Below are positions 44,536 to 53,589 of a DNA stretch of 64,000 nt, piece by piece; the stretch's first letter is position 1; the number at the start of each line of letters is the position of its first letter. A model generated the notes under the pieces. That model was not told the DNA's origin. It was given only the letters and a program-made list of their open reading frames with translations, and ran no database searches. Source of the stretch: Thalassobellus sp050294475 (lineage in GTDB: Bacteria; Bacteroidota; Bacteroidia; Flavobacteriales; Flavobacteriaceae); the NCBI GenBank assembly GCA_050294475.1, contig JBNKOE010000010.1, positions 1 through 64,000 of the forward strand, read 5' to 3'. The position numbers and the translations under genes are program-made.

Positions 44536-44555
44536 AACAAAAATTAATTATCTGC

Positions 44556-45275
44556 TTACATGTCTTGTGTGTAATAATTATAATCTTTTAAAATAACATC
44601 AATAAACTCCATATCTGTTTTTTGTTTCACTTCTTTAATTTGAACAACTTCAACAAGTTTCTTTCTAAGTTTTATTAATGTTTGAAAATCTCTAGATGCT
44701 CTTGCAACTGTAAAGGTATCTTTTATAATTCGGGCATCATTATCAGATAATTTAATAACATTTGGATAGGTTGGTTTATAATCGCTTTTTAAATTTTCTA
44801 AAATAGTGTGGTTAATTGTTACTTTATCTTTTAAAGCAATAACGGCTGTTCCAGCAGCCATATCTCCTAATCGTTGTTGTTTTTTATTAAACAGAATAAC
44901 AAAGAAGCCCAACCCCAAAATATAAATATCTGCAATTCTAAAAAACCAACGCACTACATAATCTGAAAACGATGCTTGATATCCATCAATTTTAACCACT
45001 CTTATATTTAGTGCTTTTTTACCAATGGTTTGCCCTTCTAACAACGATTCTAAAGCTAAGGTATAAAACATAACAGGAAAACTTAACACAGTATTAATTC
45101 CTATTTGCGACCATTCGTCCATATTATCGAAAACGCCAAACGTCCAACTTAAAACTAACATGTAGCCTATTTTTATTGCCATATCTATAATAAATGCCAA
45201 TAATCTTTCGCCAGCTCCAACAGCTGAAAATTTTATTTTTACATTTTGGGTCGTGTTAATTTGTAACTCTGACAT
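44556..45275 (-). CDS. RDD-family membrane protein
   Basis: A 239-residue membrane protein of the RDD family. The domain occupies about 15-160, with AGERLLAFIIDMAIKIGYML, EGQTIGKKALNIRVVKIDG and RWFFRIADIYILGLGFF. The C-terminal 80 residues are soluble and charged. RDD proteins are small transporter-like or assembly proteins of unclear role. It is divergent from the SpoIIM gene with only 24 bp between start codons; this pairing with the SpoIIM-MoxR locus is common in Bacteroidetes. Confidence 0.88.
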   Translation of the reverse strand: MSELQINTTQNVKIKFSAVGAGERLLAFIIDMAIKIGYMLVLSWTFGVFDNMDEWSQIGINTVLSFPVMFYTLALESLLEGQTIGKKALNIRVVKIDGYQASFSDYVVRWFFRIADIYILGLGFFVILFNKKQQRLGDMAAGTAVIALKDKVTINHTILENLKSDYKPTYPNVIKLSDNDARIIKDTFTVARASRDFQTLIKLRKKLVEVVQIKEVKQKTDMEFIDVILKDYNYYTQDM

Positions 45276-45299
45276 TTTATATTTTATTTTATCAAATAT

Positions 45300-46289
45300 A
45301 TGAGGGAGGTTTCATTCATCAAACAAAATAAGGAAAAATGGTTGAGTTTTGAAAGGGCTGTCTTTAATAATGACTTTAAAGATCCTGACGAACTAGCCTC
45401 ACAATATATCCATTTAATAAACGATTTGGCATATGCACAAACCTATTACCCTAAAAGTAAGGTTATTGTATATCTTAATCAATTAGCAGCCAAAGCATTT
45501 CAGAAAATTTACAAAACAAAACGCGAAGACACTAATAGAATTATTGGTTTCTGGAAAACCGAAGTGCCTTTAATTTGTTATGAATACCGAAAATTTATTT
45601 ACATAGCCTTTATCATCTTTTTTGCTTTCACATTTATTGGTGTTATTTCTGCTGCTAACGATGGTGAATTTGTACGTTCTGTCTTGGGAGACAATTATGT
45701 AAACATGTCCTTAGAAAATATTGAAGCGGGCGATCCGGTGGCTGTTTATAAAAGCGGTAGTAATTGGGGAAGTTTTATTGGCATTACTATAAATAATTTA
45801 AAAGTTGGTATTATCGCTTTCGTTTTAGGTGTTTTTTTAGGTATAGGAACTATTTATATTATGTTTAACAACTGTATCATGCTTGGTTCTTTTCAATATT
45901 TCTTTTATGAAAAAGGCGTGTTTTGGGAAAGTGTTCGTGGTATTTGGATTCATGGTTCCATGGAAATATTTGCTATTGTTATTGAGGCTGCTGCAGGTTT
46001 AATTCTAGGAGCAAGTATTTTATTCCCAGCAACACATTCTAGATATACATCTTTTAAACATGGTGCTAAAACAGGTATTAAAATTTTAATAAGCACATTT
46101 CCGTTTACTTTTTCAGCAGGATTTTTAGAAGGATTTATTACCAGATATTCTAACATTATGCCCCATTGGTTATCGGTAAGTATTATTTTAATAACGCTAG
46201 GTATTATAAGCTATTACTATTTAATATATCCTTTTAAAGTTCAAAAAAAAATTACCCAAAACTCCATACTTAACCTAGAAACTATTTGA
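45300..46289 (+). CDS. SpoIIM-family (stage II sporulation M-like) membrane protein
   Basis: A 329-residue protein. A soluble helical N-terminus (MREVSFIKQNKEKWLSFERA, about 1-95) precedes five or six membrane helices carrying NNLKVGIIAFVLGVFLGIGT, GIWIHGSMEIFAIVIEAAAG and GAKTGIKILISTFPF. It opens the operon of SpoIIM, DUF4129, DUF4350, MoxR and DUF58. In Bacteroidetes this set is thought to act in membrane stress or surface-complex assembly. The last codons overlap the start of DUF4129 by 4 bp. Confidence 0.9.
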   Translation: MREVSFIKQNKEKWLSFERAVFNNDFKDPDELASQYIHLINDLAYAQTYYPKSKVIVYLNQLAAKAFQKIYKTKREDTNRIIGFWKTEVPLICYEYRKFIYIAFIIFFAFTFIGVISAANDGEFVRSVLGDNYVNMSLENIEAGDPVAVYKSGSNWGSFIGITINNLKVGIIAFVLGVFLGIGTIYIMFNNCIMLGSFQYFFYEKGVFWESVRGIWIHGSMEIFAIVIEAAAGLILGASILFPATHSRYTSFKHGAKTGIKILISTFPFTFSAGFLEGFITRYSNIMPHWLSVSIILITLGIISYYYLIYPFKVQKKITQNSILNLETI

Positions 46290-47011
46290 AGTTAAAGCAA
46301 TTACATATTATACTCTTTTGGCTTCTGGTAATTATTAATTACCAAACAACTTTTTGTACGACTGCTTTTCAAAAACCAGAGCAAATAAGACAATTTGATA
46401 ATGATTTTAAAGACCGCTACTCTAGCAATAAATACAATTACGAAGGCAAAAAAGTAGTTAACGAAACACCTAGTGGTTCTGGCAAATATGAAGATTATAA
46501 AAACAAGAAACCTCGTGTAAAAGAAGATAATGATTCAGAAAATTTTAGTATGAATCTAGGACCATTAGCTTGGTTGTTTTATGCTGCTTTAGCAATTGCA
46601 GTTGTGTACTTGGTTTACATTCTTTTTAATGAAGGTGGCACTGGATTATTTTCATCTAAACAACATCAAAAAATAAATAACTACGAAGAAATAACTGCAG
46701 AAAACATTGAAAATGCCGATATAAATTTACTAATTAAAAACGCCGAAAACAGTGATGATTTTAGATTAGCTATTCGCTATTATTATCTACTTGTACTAAA
46801 AAATTTAAGTTTAAAAAATTATATAAAGTTTGAAGACGATAAAACCAATGCAGAGTATTTAAACGAAATTAGCGACAAACCGTTTAGTAATACATTTACC
46901 TACACATCGTACTTGTACAACTATATTTGGTATGGCGAATTTCCTTTAGATGCAGCACAATACAACAATGCAAAAAGCAATTTCAAAACCCTTTTAAAGC
47001 AAATTAAATAA
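46286..47011 (+). CDS. DUF4129 domain protein
   Basis: A 241-residue protein. A hydrophobic segment near the start (about 6-24) looks like a signal or anchor; a second helix lies at about 92-112; and the DUF4129 domain (about 145-240) carries DFRLAIRYYYLLVLKNLS and TAEYLNEISDKPF-like residues. It begins with TTG at 46286, overlapping the SpoIIM stop codon (TTGA), a sign of translational coupling. The family is usually next to MoxR/DUF58 genes. Confidence 0.85.
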   Translation: MKLKQLHIILFWLLVIINYQTTFCTTAFQKPEQIRQFDNDFKDRYSSNKYNYEGKKVVNETPSGSGKYEDYKNKKPRVKEDNDSENFSMNLGPLAWLFYAALAIAVVYLVYILFNEGGTGLFSSKQHQKINNYEEITAENIENADINLLIKNAENSDDFRLAIRYYYLLVLKNLSLKNYIKFEDDKTNAEYLNEISDKPFSNTFTYTSYLYNYIWYGEFPLDAAQYNNAKSNFKTLLKQIK

Positions 47012-47101
47012 TGAAACATCCATCACTAAAATTTTGTTACATAGCGAAATGATTATATGGATGTTACATATAGCAAATAGGAATACAATAAATATCAACA
47101 G

Positions 47102-48307
47102 ATGAAAAAAGCGCTTCCCATAGTTTTCGTTATTGCTGCTTTAATTGTTACAGCTGCTATTGCTTTTGGTATTAAAAACACCAAAACAGTAGATTGGGAA
47201 GAATCTTTTAACGAAAAAAGTAATAAACCTTACGGAGTAAGTATTTTTTATAAAGAACTACCAAACCTCTTTAAAGACCAAAAAATAAGAACGGTTTATC
47301 ACCAACCAGCTAGTTATTTAAGGGCAAACTCTGAAGATGGTTATGGTGAACATGTAGCAGAAGGCAGCTTTATTATTATTGGTAATTCTAATTATTTAAC
47401 AGACGAATCGGTTGATGAATTATTAAACTTTGCCGATAACGGTAATACAGTTTTTATATCAGATTATTACTTTACACAAAAAATTCATGATACATTAAAT
47501 ATAAATATCGATTATATTTTAAATGAAAAAGATAGCATTTCTTATCAATCTTTAAAGCATGTAAACATAGACGCTATTAAAATTGACAAAAATGAAGGCG
47601 ATAATTATTTTTCTAAGTTCGACCCCGTTAATTATAAAGTTTTAGGATATTCTAAAATAGACTACAAACACGTCAATTTTATTAAAATCCCTTTTGGAAA
47701 AGGTGCCATATACCTGCATTTAGAACCTAAAGCCTTTACCAACTATAATCTTTTAAAAGAAGATAGATATAAATATGTAGAAGGTGTTATATCATATTTA
47801 CCAGAAAATAATATCTATTTTGATTCGTACACAAAAATACAAACGGGTTATGATGGCGATGTTGAAAAAGAGTCTAATTTAAGCTGGTTTTTAGAACAAT
47901 TATCATTTAGATGGGCTTGGTATACGGCACTAATATTTGTATTATTATTCATGATTTTTAATGCAAAACGCAGACAGCGCATTATTAAAATTATAAAACC
48001 ATTACAAAACACAACAGTTGCTTTTGTTAAAACAATATCTAATTTATATTTTGAAACTCAAGACCACAAAAATTTAATAGATAAAAAAATAACTTACTTT
48101 TTAGAAAAAATAAGAAGTGATTTTAATCTCGATACCACTGTTTTAAACGATGATTTTATTCTGAAATTAGCATCGAAAACAGGAAAGAAAAAAGAAGATG
48201 TAAAAAAGCTTATCGATTTTATAAATTGGTTACGAACTAAAAATGAGTTTTTTGAAGATAACTTAATAAAATTGAACAGACATATAGAAGCATTTTATTC
48301 AAAATAA
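47102..48307 (+). CDS. DUF4350 domain membrane protein
   Basis: A 401-residue protein with an N-terminal anchor (about 6-25), an extracytoplasmic DUF4350 domain (YGVSIFYKELPNLFKDQKI, about 45-240), a second membrane helix near 285-302 (WYTALIFVLLFMIFNAKRR), and a cytosolic helical tail. It sits 90 bp after DUF4129 and 2 bp before the MoxR gene, so the stop and start nearly touch. It is a structural part of the locus; its biochemical role is unknown. Confidence 0.85.
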   Translation: MKKALPIVFVIAALIVTAAIAFGIKNTKTVDWEESFNEKSNKPYGVSIFYKELPNLFKDQKIRTVYHQPASYLRANSEDGYGEHVAEGSFIIIGNSNYLTDESVDELLNFADNGNTVFISDYYFTQKIHDTLNINIDYILNEKDSISYQSLKHVNIDAIKIDKNEGDNYFSKFDPVNYKVLGYSKIDYKHVNFIKIPFGKGAIYLHLEPKAFTNYNLLKEDRYKYVEGVISYLPENNIYFDSYTKIQTGYDGDVEKESNLSWFLEQLSFRWAWYTALIFVLLFMIFNAKRRQRIIKIIKPLQNTTVAFVKTISNLYFETQDHKNLIDKKITYFLEKIRSDFNLDTTVLNDDFILKLASKTGKKKEDVKKLIDFINWLRTKNEFFEDNLIKLNRHIEAFYSK

Positions 48308-48309
48308 TT

Positions 48310-49377
48310 ATGGACGAAAATAAAACACCAGAAAACCAACCAGACACAACACTAAAAGAAGATGTTGTAGCCACTATTGATAGTAGTGCATTGGAAAACA
48401 CTAATAATTTACAATTTGAAAACAGATTAGATTTATCTGAACTTCAACAAAGTGTTCAAAAAATAAAAGATGAAGTTGGTAAAGTTATTGTAGGCCAAAA
48501 ACACATGGTAGACATGCTTATTGCATCGCTTTTGGCAAAAGGTCATGCCTTAATTGAAGGTGTTCCAGGAGTTGCAAAAACGGTTACTGCAAAATTATTA
48601 GCAAAATCGTTAAGCGTTGGGTTTAGTCGTATTCAATTCACACCCGATTTAATGCCTAGTGATATTTTAGGAACCTCTGTTTTTAATTTAAAAGATTCTG
48701 AATTCGAATTTAAAAAAGGTCCTATTTTTTCTAACATGATTCTTATTGATGAAATTAACCGAGCGCCAGCCAAAACACAAGCAGCCTTATTTGAAGTTAT
48801 GGAAGAGCAGCAAATAACTATTGATGGTAACCAATATAAACTGAATGCTCCTTTTATAGTCTTAGCCACTCAAAACCCAATAGAACAAGAAGGTACATAC
48901 AGACTACCTGAAGCACAATTAGACCGTTTTTTGTTTAAAATAGATGTAGATTACCCAAATTTAGAAGAAGAAATTGAAATTATTTCTAGAGAACACCTTC
49001 TAAAAGAAAAAGTGAAAACAGAAGAAATTACATCCTTTTTAACTGGCGAACAGGTTGTGAATTATCAAAATTTAGTAAGTCAAGTTTTAGTTGAACAACA
49101 TTTACTTAAATACATAGCAGAACTTATTGTTGCTACACGAAATAATCAGTTTTTATATTTAGGAGCCTCACCAAGAGCCTCCATTGCCATATTAAAATCG
49201 AGTAAAGCTTTTGCTGCTATGAGCGGACGTGATTTTGTTACCCCAGAAGACATAAAACGTGCAGCCATTCCTGTATTGCACCACAGAGTTATAGTAACGC
49301 CAGAACGCGAAATGGAAGGTGTAACAAGTAAACAAATTATAAAACAAATAATTGAAACGGTTGAGATACCAAGGTAA
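48310..49377 (+). CDS. MoxR-family AAA ATPase
   Basis: A 355-residue AAA+ ATPase. Walker A is EGVPGVAKTVTAK (about 80), Walker B ILIDEINRAPAKTQAALFEV, with ATQNPIEQEGTYRLPEAQLD as sensor region and GASPRASIAI near the arginine finger. MoxR ATPases act with VWA or DUF58 proteins as chaperones for assembly of periplasmic or membrane complexes. Its DUF58 partner is downstream but is separated here by two inserted small genes. Confidence 0.95.
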   Translation: MDENKTPENQPDTTLKEDVVATIDSSALENTNNLQFENRLDLSELQQSVQKIKDEVGKVIVGQKHMVDMLIASLLAKGHALIEGVPGVAKTVTAKLLAKSLSVGFSRIQFTPDLMPSDILGTSVFNLKDSEFEFKKGPIFSNMILIDEINRAPAKTQAALFEVMEEQQITIDGNQYKLNAPFIVLATQNPIEQEGTYRLPEAQLDRFLFKIDVDYPNLEEEIEIISREHLLKEKVKTEEITSFLTGEQVVNYQNLVSQVLVEQHLLKYIAELIVATRNNQFLYLGASPRASIAILKSSKAFAAMSGRDFVTPEDIKRAAIPVLHHRVIVTPEREMEGVTSKQIIKQIIETVEIPR

Positions 49378-49444
49378 ATAGCAGTATTCAATCAACAGTT
49401 TGCAGGAAATCATTTTGATTTATTAATTTTCAATAAATAAAAAC

Positions 49445-49801
49445 ATGTTTAAAAATCCATTTTCATTTAAAGGAAGAATTAGAAGAACCGAATACGGAAT
49501 TAGTGCAATAATTTATTACGCTATTATTTATACTCCTGCCTTTTTAGGCATATCTGAAGATGATTATGCTATACCTATTTTAATAATATTTATTCCTTTA
49601 ATATGGTTTATGTTAGCACAGGGAGCTAAACGCTGCCATGACAGAGGAAATAGTGGTTGGTATCAAATCATTCCTTTTTACTCATTATGGATGCTTTTTG
49701 CTGATAGTGACGTAGGACCAAATGAATATGGAGACAATCCAAAAGGCATTGGTAATGGTAGTGAAATTGATGACATAGGAAAAGCTATAGAAAATGAGTA
49801 A
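49445..49801 (+). CDS. DUF805 membrane protein
   Basis: A 118-residue protein of the DUF805 family: FKNPFSFKGRIRRTEYGISA at the start, three hydrophobic segments (about 20-38, 44-62 and 75-95), AQGAKRCHDRGNSGWYQIIP and the GPNEYGDNPKG tail. Function unknown. It is inserted between the MoxR and DUF58 genes, 67 bp after the former, and overlaps the next gene by 8 bp. Confidence 0.88.
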   Translation: MFKNPFSFKGRIRRTEYGISAIIYYAIIYTPAFLGISEDDYAIPILIIFIPLIWFMLAQGAKRCHDRGNSGWYQIIPFYSLWMLFADSDVGPNEYGDNPKGIGNGSEIDDIGKAIENE

Positions 49802-50339
49802 TATGACAATAGAATACTCTTTAACAAACGATGATTTTTTAGAACATCAACTTTATGAAGCTTCTAAATCAAAACGCATAAAAAGTAAAAGGTTTAAAGT
49901 AAGAATAATCAATCCTATTATTTTTATAATCTTTGGAATGTTTTCATATCTATCAGACAATAGACTTCTTTTTCCCCTAATAATGTTAGTGTTTGCAATT
50001 TTATGGTTTTTTCTCTACCCAATTAGAGCAAAAAAAACACATATAAAGCACTATAAAAATCACATTAAAGATAATTATAAAAACAGAATAAATAAGTTAG
50101 TAAAATTAGAATTCAATGAAAATTACATTCACATATATGATGATACAAGTGAAAGTAAAATAAAGACTTCTGAAATAAAATCATTAATAGAACTAAAAAA
50201 CCATTTCTTTTTAAAACTCAATATAGATATGTCTTTAATTATCCCTAAAAAAGTTATTGAAAACATAAATATTTTTAAAGAGAATATATCTGAACTAAAA
50301 ATTCCAATAATTGACGAAATAAATTGGACTTTTAAATAA
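49794..50339 (+). CDS. YcxB-like membrane protein
   Basis: A 181-residue protein: soluble start MSNMTIEYSLTNDDFLEHQL, basic stretch KSKRIKSKRFKVR, two helices (about 38-55 and 60-76), then a cytosolic beta-rich tail (NYIHIYDDTSESKIKTSEI, FFLKLNIDMSLIIPKKVI) like YcxB-domain proteins. It overlaps the DUF805 gene by 8 bp, so the two are coupled. Family assignment is by general pattern and tentative. Confidence 0.65.
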   Translation: MSNMTIEYSLTNDDFLEHQLYEASKSKRIKSKRFKVRIINPIIFIIFGMFSYLSDNRLLFPLIMLVFAILWFFLYPIRAKKTHIKHYKNHIKDNYKNRINKLVKLEFNENYIHIYDDTSESKIKTSEIKSLIELKNHFFLKLNIDMSLIIPKKVIENINIFKENISELKIPIIDEINWTFK

Positions 50340-50368
50340 TCAAAAAATATATTTTACAAACAGCATTA

Positions 50369-51700
50369 ATGAAATTCTTTAAACCATTCTACATACAACC
50401 ACGTTTTTTCTATGCAGGTATTGGCATTGTGGTATTGTTTGCATTAAGTTATTTCATTCCCATATTATTCAATATTGCGCAACTTTCTATTCTGGTTTTA
50501 ATACTACTATTCATTTTAGATTTTTTAATGATATTTATTGGTAAAAACAAAATTGAAGCCACACGAATTTTACCTGATAAATTTTCTAATGGCGATAAAA
50601 ACCAAATAAAATTAAACATTAGTAATAACTACCCCATTTTAATAAATGTAGAAATAATTGATGAGGTACCTGAGCAATTTCAAATACGAGATTTTAAAAT
50701 TAAAAAGTCTATTGCATCTAGAAAAACACGATCTATTCAGTACCATTTAAAACCTACCGAACGTGGCGAATATCACTTTGGTAACTTAAATATTTATGCC
50801 TGTTCAATTTTAAATTTAGTTGCTAAACGATTTACTTTTAACCATGGTGCTATGGTACCAACATATCCAAGTTTTAAACAGTTAAAAAAGTTTGAACTTT
50901 TAAATATAAACCAGAACTCTTTAGAATACGGACTTAAAAAAGTGCGCCGTTTAGGGCATTCTATGGAATTTGAACAAATAAAAGATTATGTTTTAGGCGA
51001 TGATTTACGCACCATAAACTGGAAAGCTACTGCAAAGCGTAACCAGCTAATGGTCAATCAATTTCAAGATGAAAAATCACAACCTGTCTATTCAATTATA
51101 GATAAAGGACGAATTATGAAAATGCCATTTAATGGTTTAAGTCTTTTAGATTACGCTATTAACGCCACATTAGTAATCAGTAATATTGTGCTTAAAAAAC
51201 ATGATAAAGCAGGTATGTTTTCTTTTTCAAAACGTATTGAAAATATTGTTGTTGCTGAAAAAAGAAGCTCCCAAATGCAATTGATTTTAGAATCGTTGTA
51301 TAATGTAAAAACCGATTTTTTTGAAAGTGATTTTAGTCGCCTATACGCGAGTATGAAACGTCACATCACACATAGAAGCCTAATTTTAATGTACACCAAT
51401 TTTGAAACATTAGACGGGTTAAATAGGCAACTCCCCTACTTAAAAGCTATTTCAAAAAGCCATTTATTAGTTGTTATATTCTTTAAAAATACCGAGTTAG
51501 ATACATTGATAAAAAACAAAGCAGAAACGGTTCAACAAGTATATGACAAAGTAATTGCTGAAAAATTTGATTTTGAAAAACGCCTTATTGTTAACGAACT
51601 TAAAAAATATGGCATCTATTCTATACTTACTACTCCCGAAAATCTTACGGTAGATACTATTAATAAGTATTTAGAAATTAAAGCGAGAGGTTTATTATAA
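50369..51700 (+). CDS. DUF58 family protein
   Basis: A 443-residue protein with two N-terminal membrane helices (about 12-32 and 36-54), a beta-sandwich region (about 70-175), and the DUF58 signature with GDDLRTINWKATAKRNQLMV (about 215-235), followed by a degenerate VWA-like domain beginning YSIIDKGRIM. It is the usual partner of MoxR ATPase and probably its client or adaptor. It ends the operon; a hairpin terminator follows. Confidence 0.9.
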   Translation: MKFFKPFYIQPRFFYAGIGIVVLFALSYFIPILFNIAQLSILVLILLFILDFLMIFIGKNKIEATRILPDKFSNGDKNQIKLNISNNYPILINVEIIDEVPEQFQIRDFKIKKSIASRKTRSIQYHLKPTERGEYHFGNLNIYACSILNLVAKRFTFNHGAMVPTYPSFKQLKKFELLNINQNSLEYGLKKVRRLGHSMEFEQIKDYVLGDDLRTINWKATAKRNQLMVNQFQDEKSQPVYSIIDKGRIMKMPFNGLSLLDYAINATLVISNIVLKKHDKAGMFSFSKRIENIVVAEKRSSQMQLILESLYNVKTDFFESDFSRLYASMKRHITHRSLILMYTNFETLDGLNRQLPYLKAISKSHLLVVIFFKNTELDTLIKNKAETVQQVYDKVIAEKFDFEKRLIVNELKKYGIYSILTTPENLTVDTINKYLEIKARGLL

Positions 51701-51701
51701 A

Positions 51702-51732
51702 AAAAGACCTTAAAAATTAATTTAAGGCCTTT
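51702..51732. terminator. Bidirectional terminator between the DUF58 gene and dps
   Basis: Arms aaagaccttaaa (51703-51714) and tttaaggccttt (51721-51732) pair with one mismatch. Read leftward it is followed by a seven-T run, best suited to the dps transcript. Confidence 0.75.
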
Positions 51733-51755
51733 ACTGCTATTTATAAATCTCGTCA

Positions 51756-52235
51756 TTACACAGTTTCACTCAACCATGCTTTCATCATCCATACCGTTTT
51801 TTCTTGCTCAACAATAAAGTCACCCATCATCGAGTTAGTTCCTTCATCATTTGCTTCACCTGATTTTTCTAAAATAATACGTTCAATTTTTAATAATTCT
51901 GATAGCGAATCAACAATTAAAGTAATTGCTTTTTCGTCTTGAGAAATATTTTTCCCAATTGGCACTTGTGCGCTAGCTGTATAATCTTCAAAAGTATGCA
52001 AAGGTGTTTCTCCTAAAGTTAAAATACGTTCAGCTATTAAATCTACTTTCATATTTGCATCGGTATACAACTCTTCAAATTTAACATGTAAATCAAAAAA
52101 TCGCTTACCTTTAATATTCCAGTGTATGCCTCTTAAATTTTGATAATATATTTGAAAATTAGCTAATAGATTATTTAAATCATCAGCTATTTCCTTTGTT
52201 TTTAAGGTATCTAAACCTATACTATTAAGTTTCAT
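51756..52235 (-). CDS. dps: Dps-family DNA-protection ferritin
   Basis: A 159-residue Dps mini-ferritin. The ferroxidase-site residues are within YYQNLRGIHWNIKGKRFFDL and ELYTDANMKVDLIAERIL, with the rest of the four-helix bundle to WMMKAWLSETV. It stores iron with H2O2 as oxidant and protects DNA as a dodecamer. ATG 52235 (MKLNSIGLDT) is chosen over a GTG eight codons upstream. It is divergent from an OxyR-type regulator 104 bp away, which probably controls it. Confidence 0.93.
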   Translation of the reverse strand: MKLNSIGLDTLKTKEIADDLNNLLANFQIYYQNLRGIHWNIKGKRFFDLHVKFEELYTDANMKVDLIAERILTLGETPLHTFEDYTASAQVPIGKNISQDEKAITLIVDSLSELLKIERIILEKSGEANDEGTNSMMGDFIVEQEKTVWMMKAWLSETV

Positions 52236-52258
52236 AATGTTTCTGTTTTTATTTACCA

Positions 52259-52266
52259 CAAATTTA
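52259..52266 (-). promoter_or_regulatory. Possible -7 box of dps
   Basis: Minus-strand TAAATTTG matches TAnnTTTG 24 bp before the dps ATG. A TTTG lies upstream but at 15 nt, shorter than the usual 17-20. The 104-bp dps/oxyR gap should also contain any OxyR site. Confidence 0.4.
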
Positions 52267-52339
52267 ATTTATAATTAACAGCAAATACTATAAGTTTTAT
52301 TGATAGTTTTTATATTTTTATAGCCTAAATTGATGACAC

Positions 52340-53281
52340 ATGACCATTACACAATTATATTATGTTTTAGCTGTTGCTGAAAATCAAAATTTCACCAAAG
52401 CTGCCGAAAAATGTTTCGTAACACAACCTACATTAAGTATGCAAATTCAAAAATTAGAAGACGAATTAAGTATTCAAATTTTTGACAGAAGTAAAAAACC
52501 TATAGAACTGACTGATGTTGGTAAAAAAATAGTAACCCAAGCAAGAAATATTGTAAATGAATCTTATAGAATTCAAGATATTGTCGATCAACAAAAAGGC
52601 TTTATTGGAGGTGAATTTAAACTAGGTATCATCCCTACAATTATGCCTACTTTACTCCCAATGTTTTTAAAAGCTTTTATAAAAAAACACCCTAAGGTAA
52701 AGCTTAAAATTGAGGAGCTGACTACTGAAGAAATAATTACTAGAATAAAGGACGGACATTTAGATGCAGCCATTGCAGCTACACCTTTAGAGGATGAAAA
52801 TATTAAAGAACGTGTACTTTTCTTTGAACCCTTTGTAAGTTATATTCCTAAAGGGCATCGCTTACATTCAAACAAAAAAATTAATGTTTCAGATTTAGAT
52901 ATCAATGATATGTTGCTTCTTGAAGATGGACACTGCTTTAGAGATGGTGTTATCAATTTATGCAAAACATTAAAAAACCATGAGGACGATAAATTTCAAC
53001 TAGAAAGTGGTAGTATTGAAACACTTGTAAAACTTTCAAATGAAGGTTTAGGAATGACGCTCCTACCTTACTTGCACACTTTAGATATAAATGATAAAGA
53101 AAAAGAAAATCTACATTATTTTAACGAACCTTCTCCTGCTAGAGAAGTTAGTATTCTTTACCATAAAAGCGAATTGAAAATGCAAATCATAGAAGCCTTA
53201 CAGGATGTTATTTCAGGAATAATACGAGGTGCTATAGCGTTTCAAAATGTAAAAATTATAAGTCCATTACCTAAAAAATAA
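52340..53281 (+). CDS. oxyR: OxyR-type LysR hydrogen-peroxide regulator
   Basis: A 313-residue LysR-family regulator. The winged helix-turn-helix (about 1-60) reads QNFTKAAEKCFVTQPTLSMQ. The effector domain contains the OxyR peroxide-sensing pair GHCFRDGVINLC, the two Cys spaced exactly as Cys199/Cys208 of E. coli OxyR. Oxidation to a disulfide would switch target binding. It lies divergent to dps, a classic OxyR target. A terminator follows its stop. Confidence 0.93.
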   Translation: MTITQLYYVLAVAENQNFTKAAEKCFVTQPTLSMQIQKLEDELSIQIFDRSKKPIELTDVGKKIVTQARNIVNESYRIQDIVDQQKGFIGGEFKLGIIPTIMPTLLPMFLKAFIKKHPKVKLKIEELTTEEIITRIKDGHLDAAIAATPLEDENIKERVLFFEPFVSYIPKGHRLHSNKKINVSDLDINDMLLLEDGHCFRDGVINLCKTLKNHEDDKFQLESGSIETLVKLSNEGLGMTLLPYLHTLDINDKEKENLHYFNEPSPAREVSILYHKSELKMQIIEALQDVISGIIRGAIAFQNVKIISPLPKK

Positions 53282-53357
53282 CAATATAAAGTATGATGGG
53301 TATTAACTTTTTTAGCTGATTTTTTTCTTACAAACATACACAATACAAAAAAGTATT

Positions 53358-53387
53358 AAAAAAGCGACCAATTGGTCGCTTTTTTTT
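53358..53387. terminator. Bidirectional terminator between oxyR and a small conserved gene
   Basis: A perfect palindrome (gcgaccaa/ttggtcgc, core 53364-53379) is flanked by A and T runs. The convergent gene's stop codon overlaps the T run. Confidence 0.88.
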
Positions 53388-53583
53388 ATGGTTTTAAATA
53401 AATTAAACATTGGTTTAATTCTGGGTTTTGCTGCACTATAGATTGAATAAAAATTTTAAGCTCTTCAATCTCATAAGGTAGTAAACGTTCTACTGCCTTT
53501 TGTACTTCTTTGCAAAACAACGTAGCATCAAAACTAACCTTTTTAAGAACAGTTTTGGTATACTCTAACATAGCTCTTGCCAT
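53386..53583 (-). CDS. Small conserved flavobacterial protein
   Basis: A 65-residue soluble protein beginning MARAMLEYTKTVLKKVSFDA and continuing with RLLPYEIEELKIFIQS and NPELNQCL. I believe similar proteins with the start MARAM-EYTK are widespread in Flavobacteriaceae, but no function is known to me. Helices and one Cys (FCKEVQKAVE) are visible. ATG 53583 fits the family better than an ATG two codons upstream. It is encoded alone. Confidence 0.75.
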   Translation of the reverse strand: MARAMLEYTKTVLKKVSFDATLFCKEVQKAVERLLPYEIEELKIFIQSIVQQNPELNQCLIYLKP

Positions 53584-53589
53584 AGTCAT

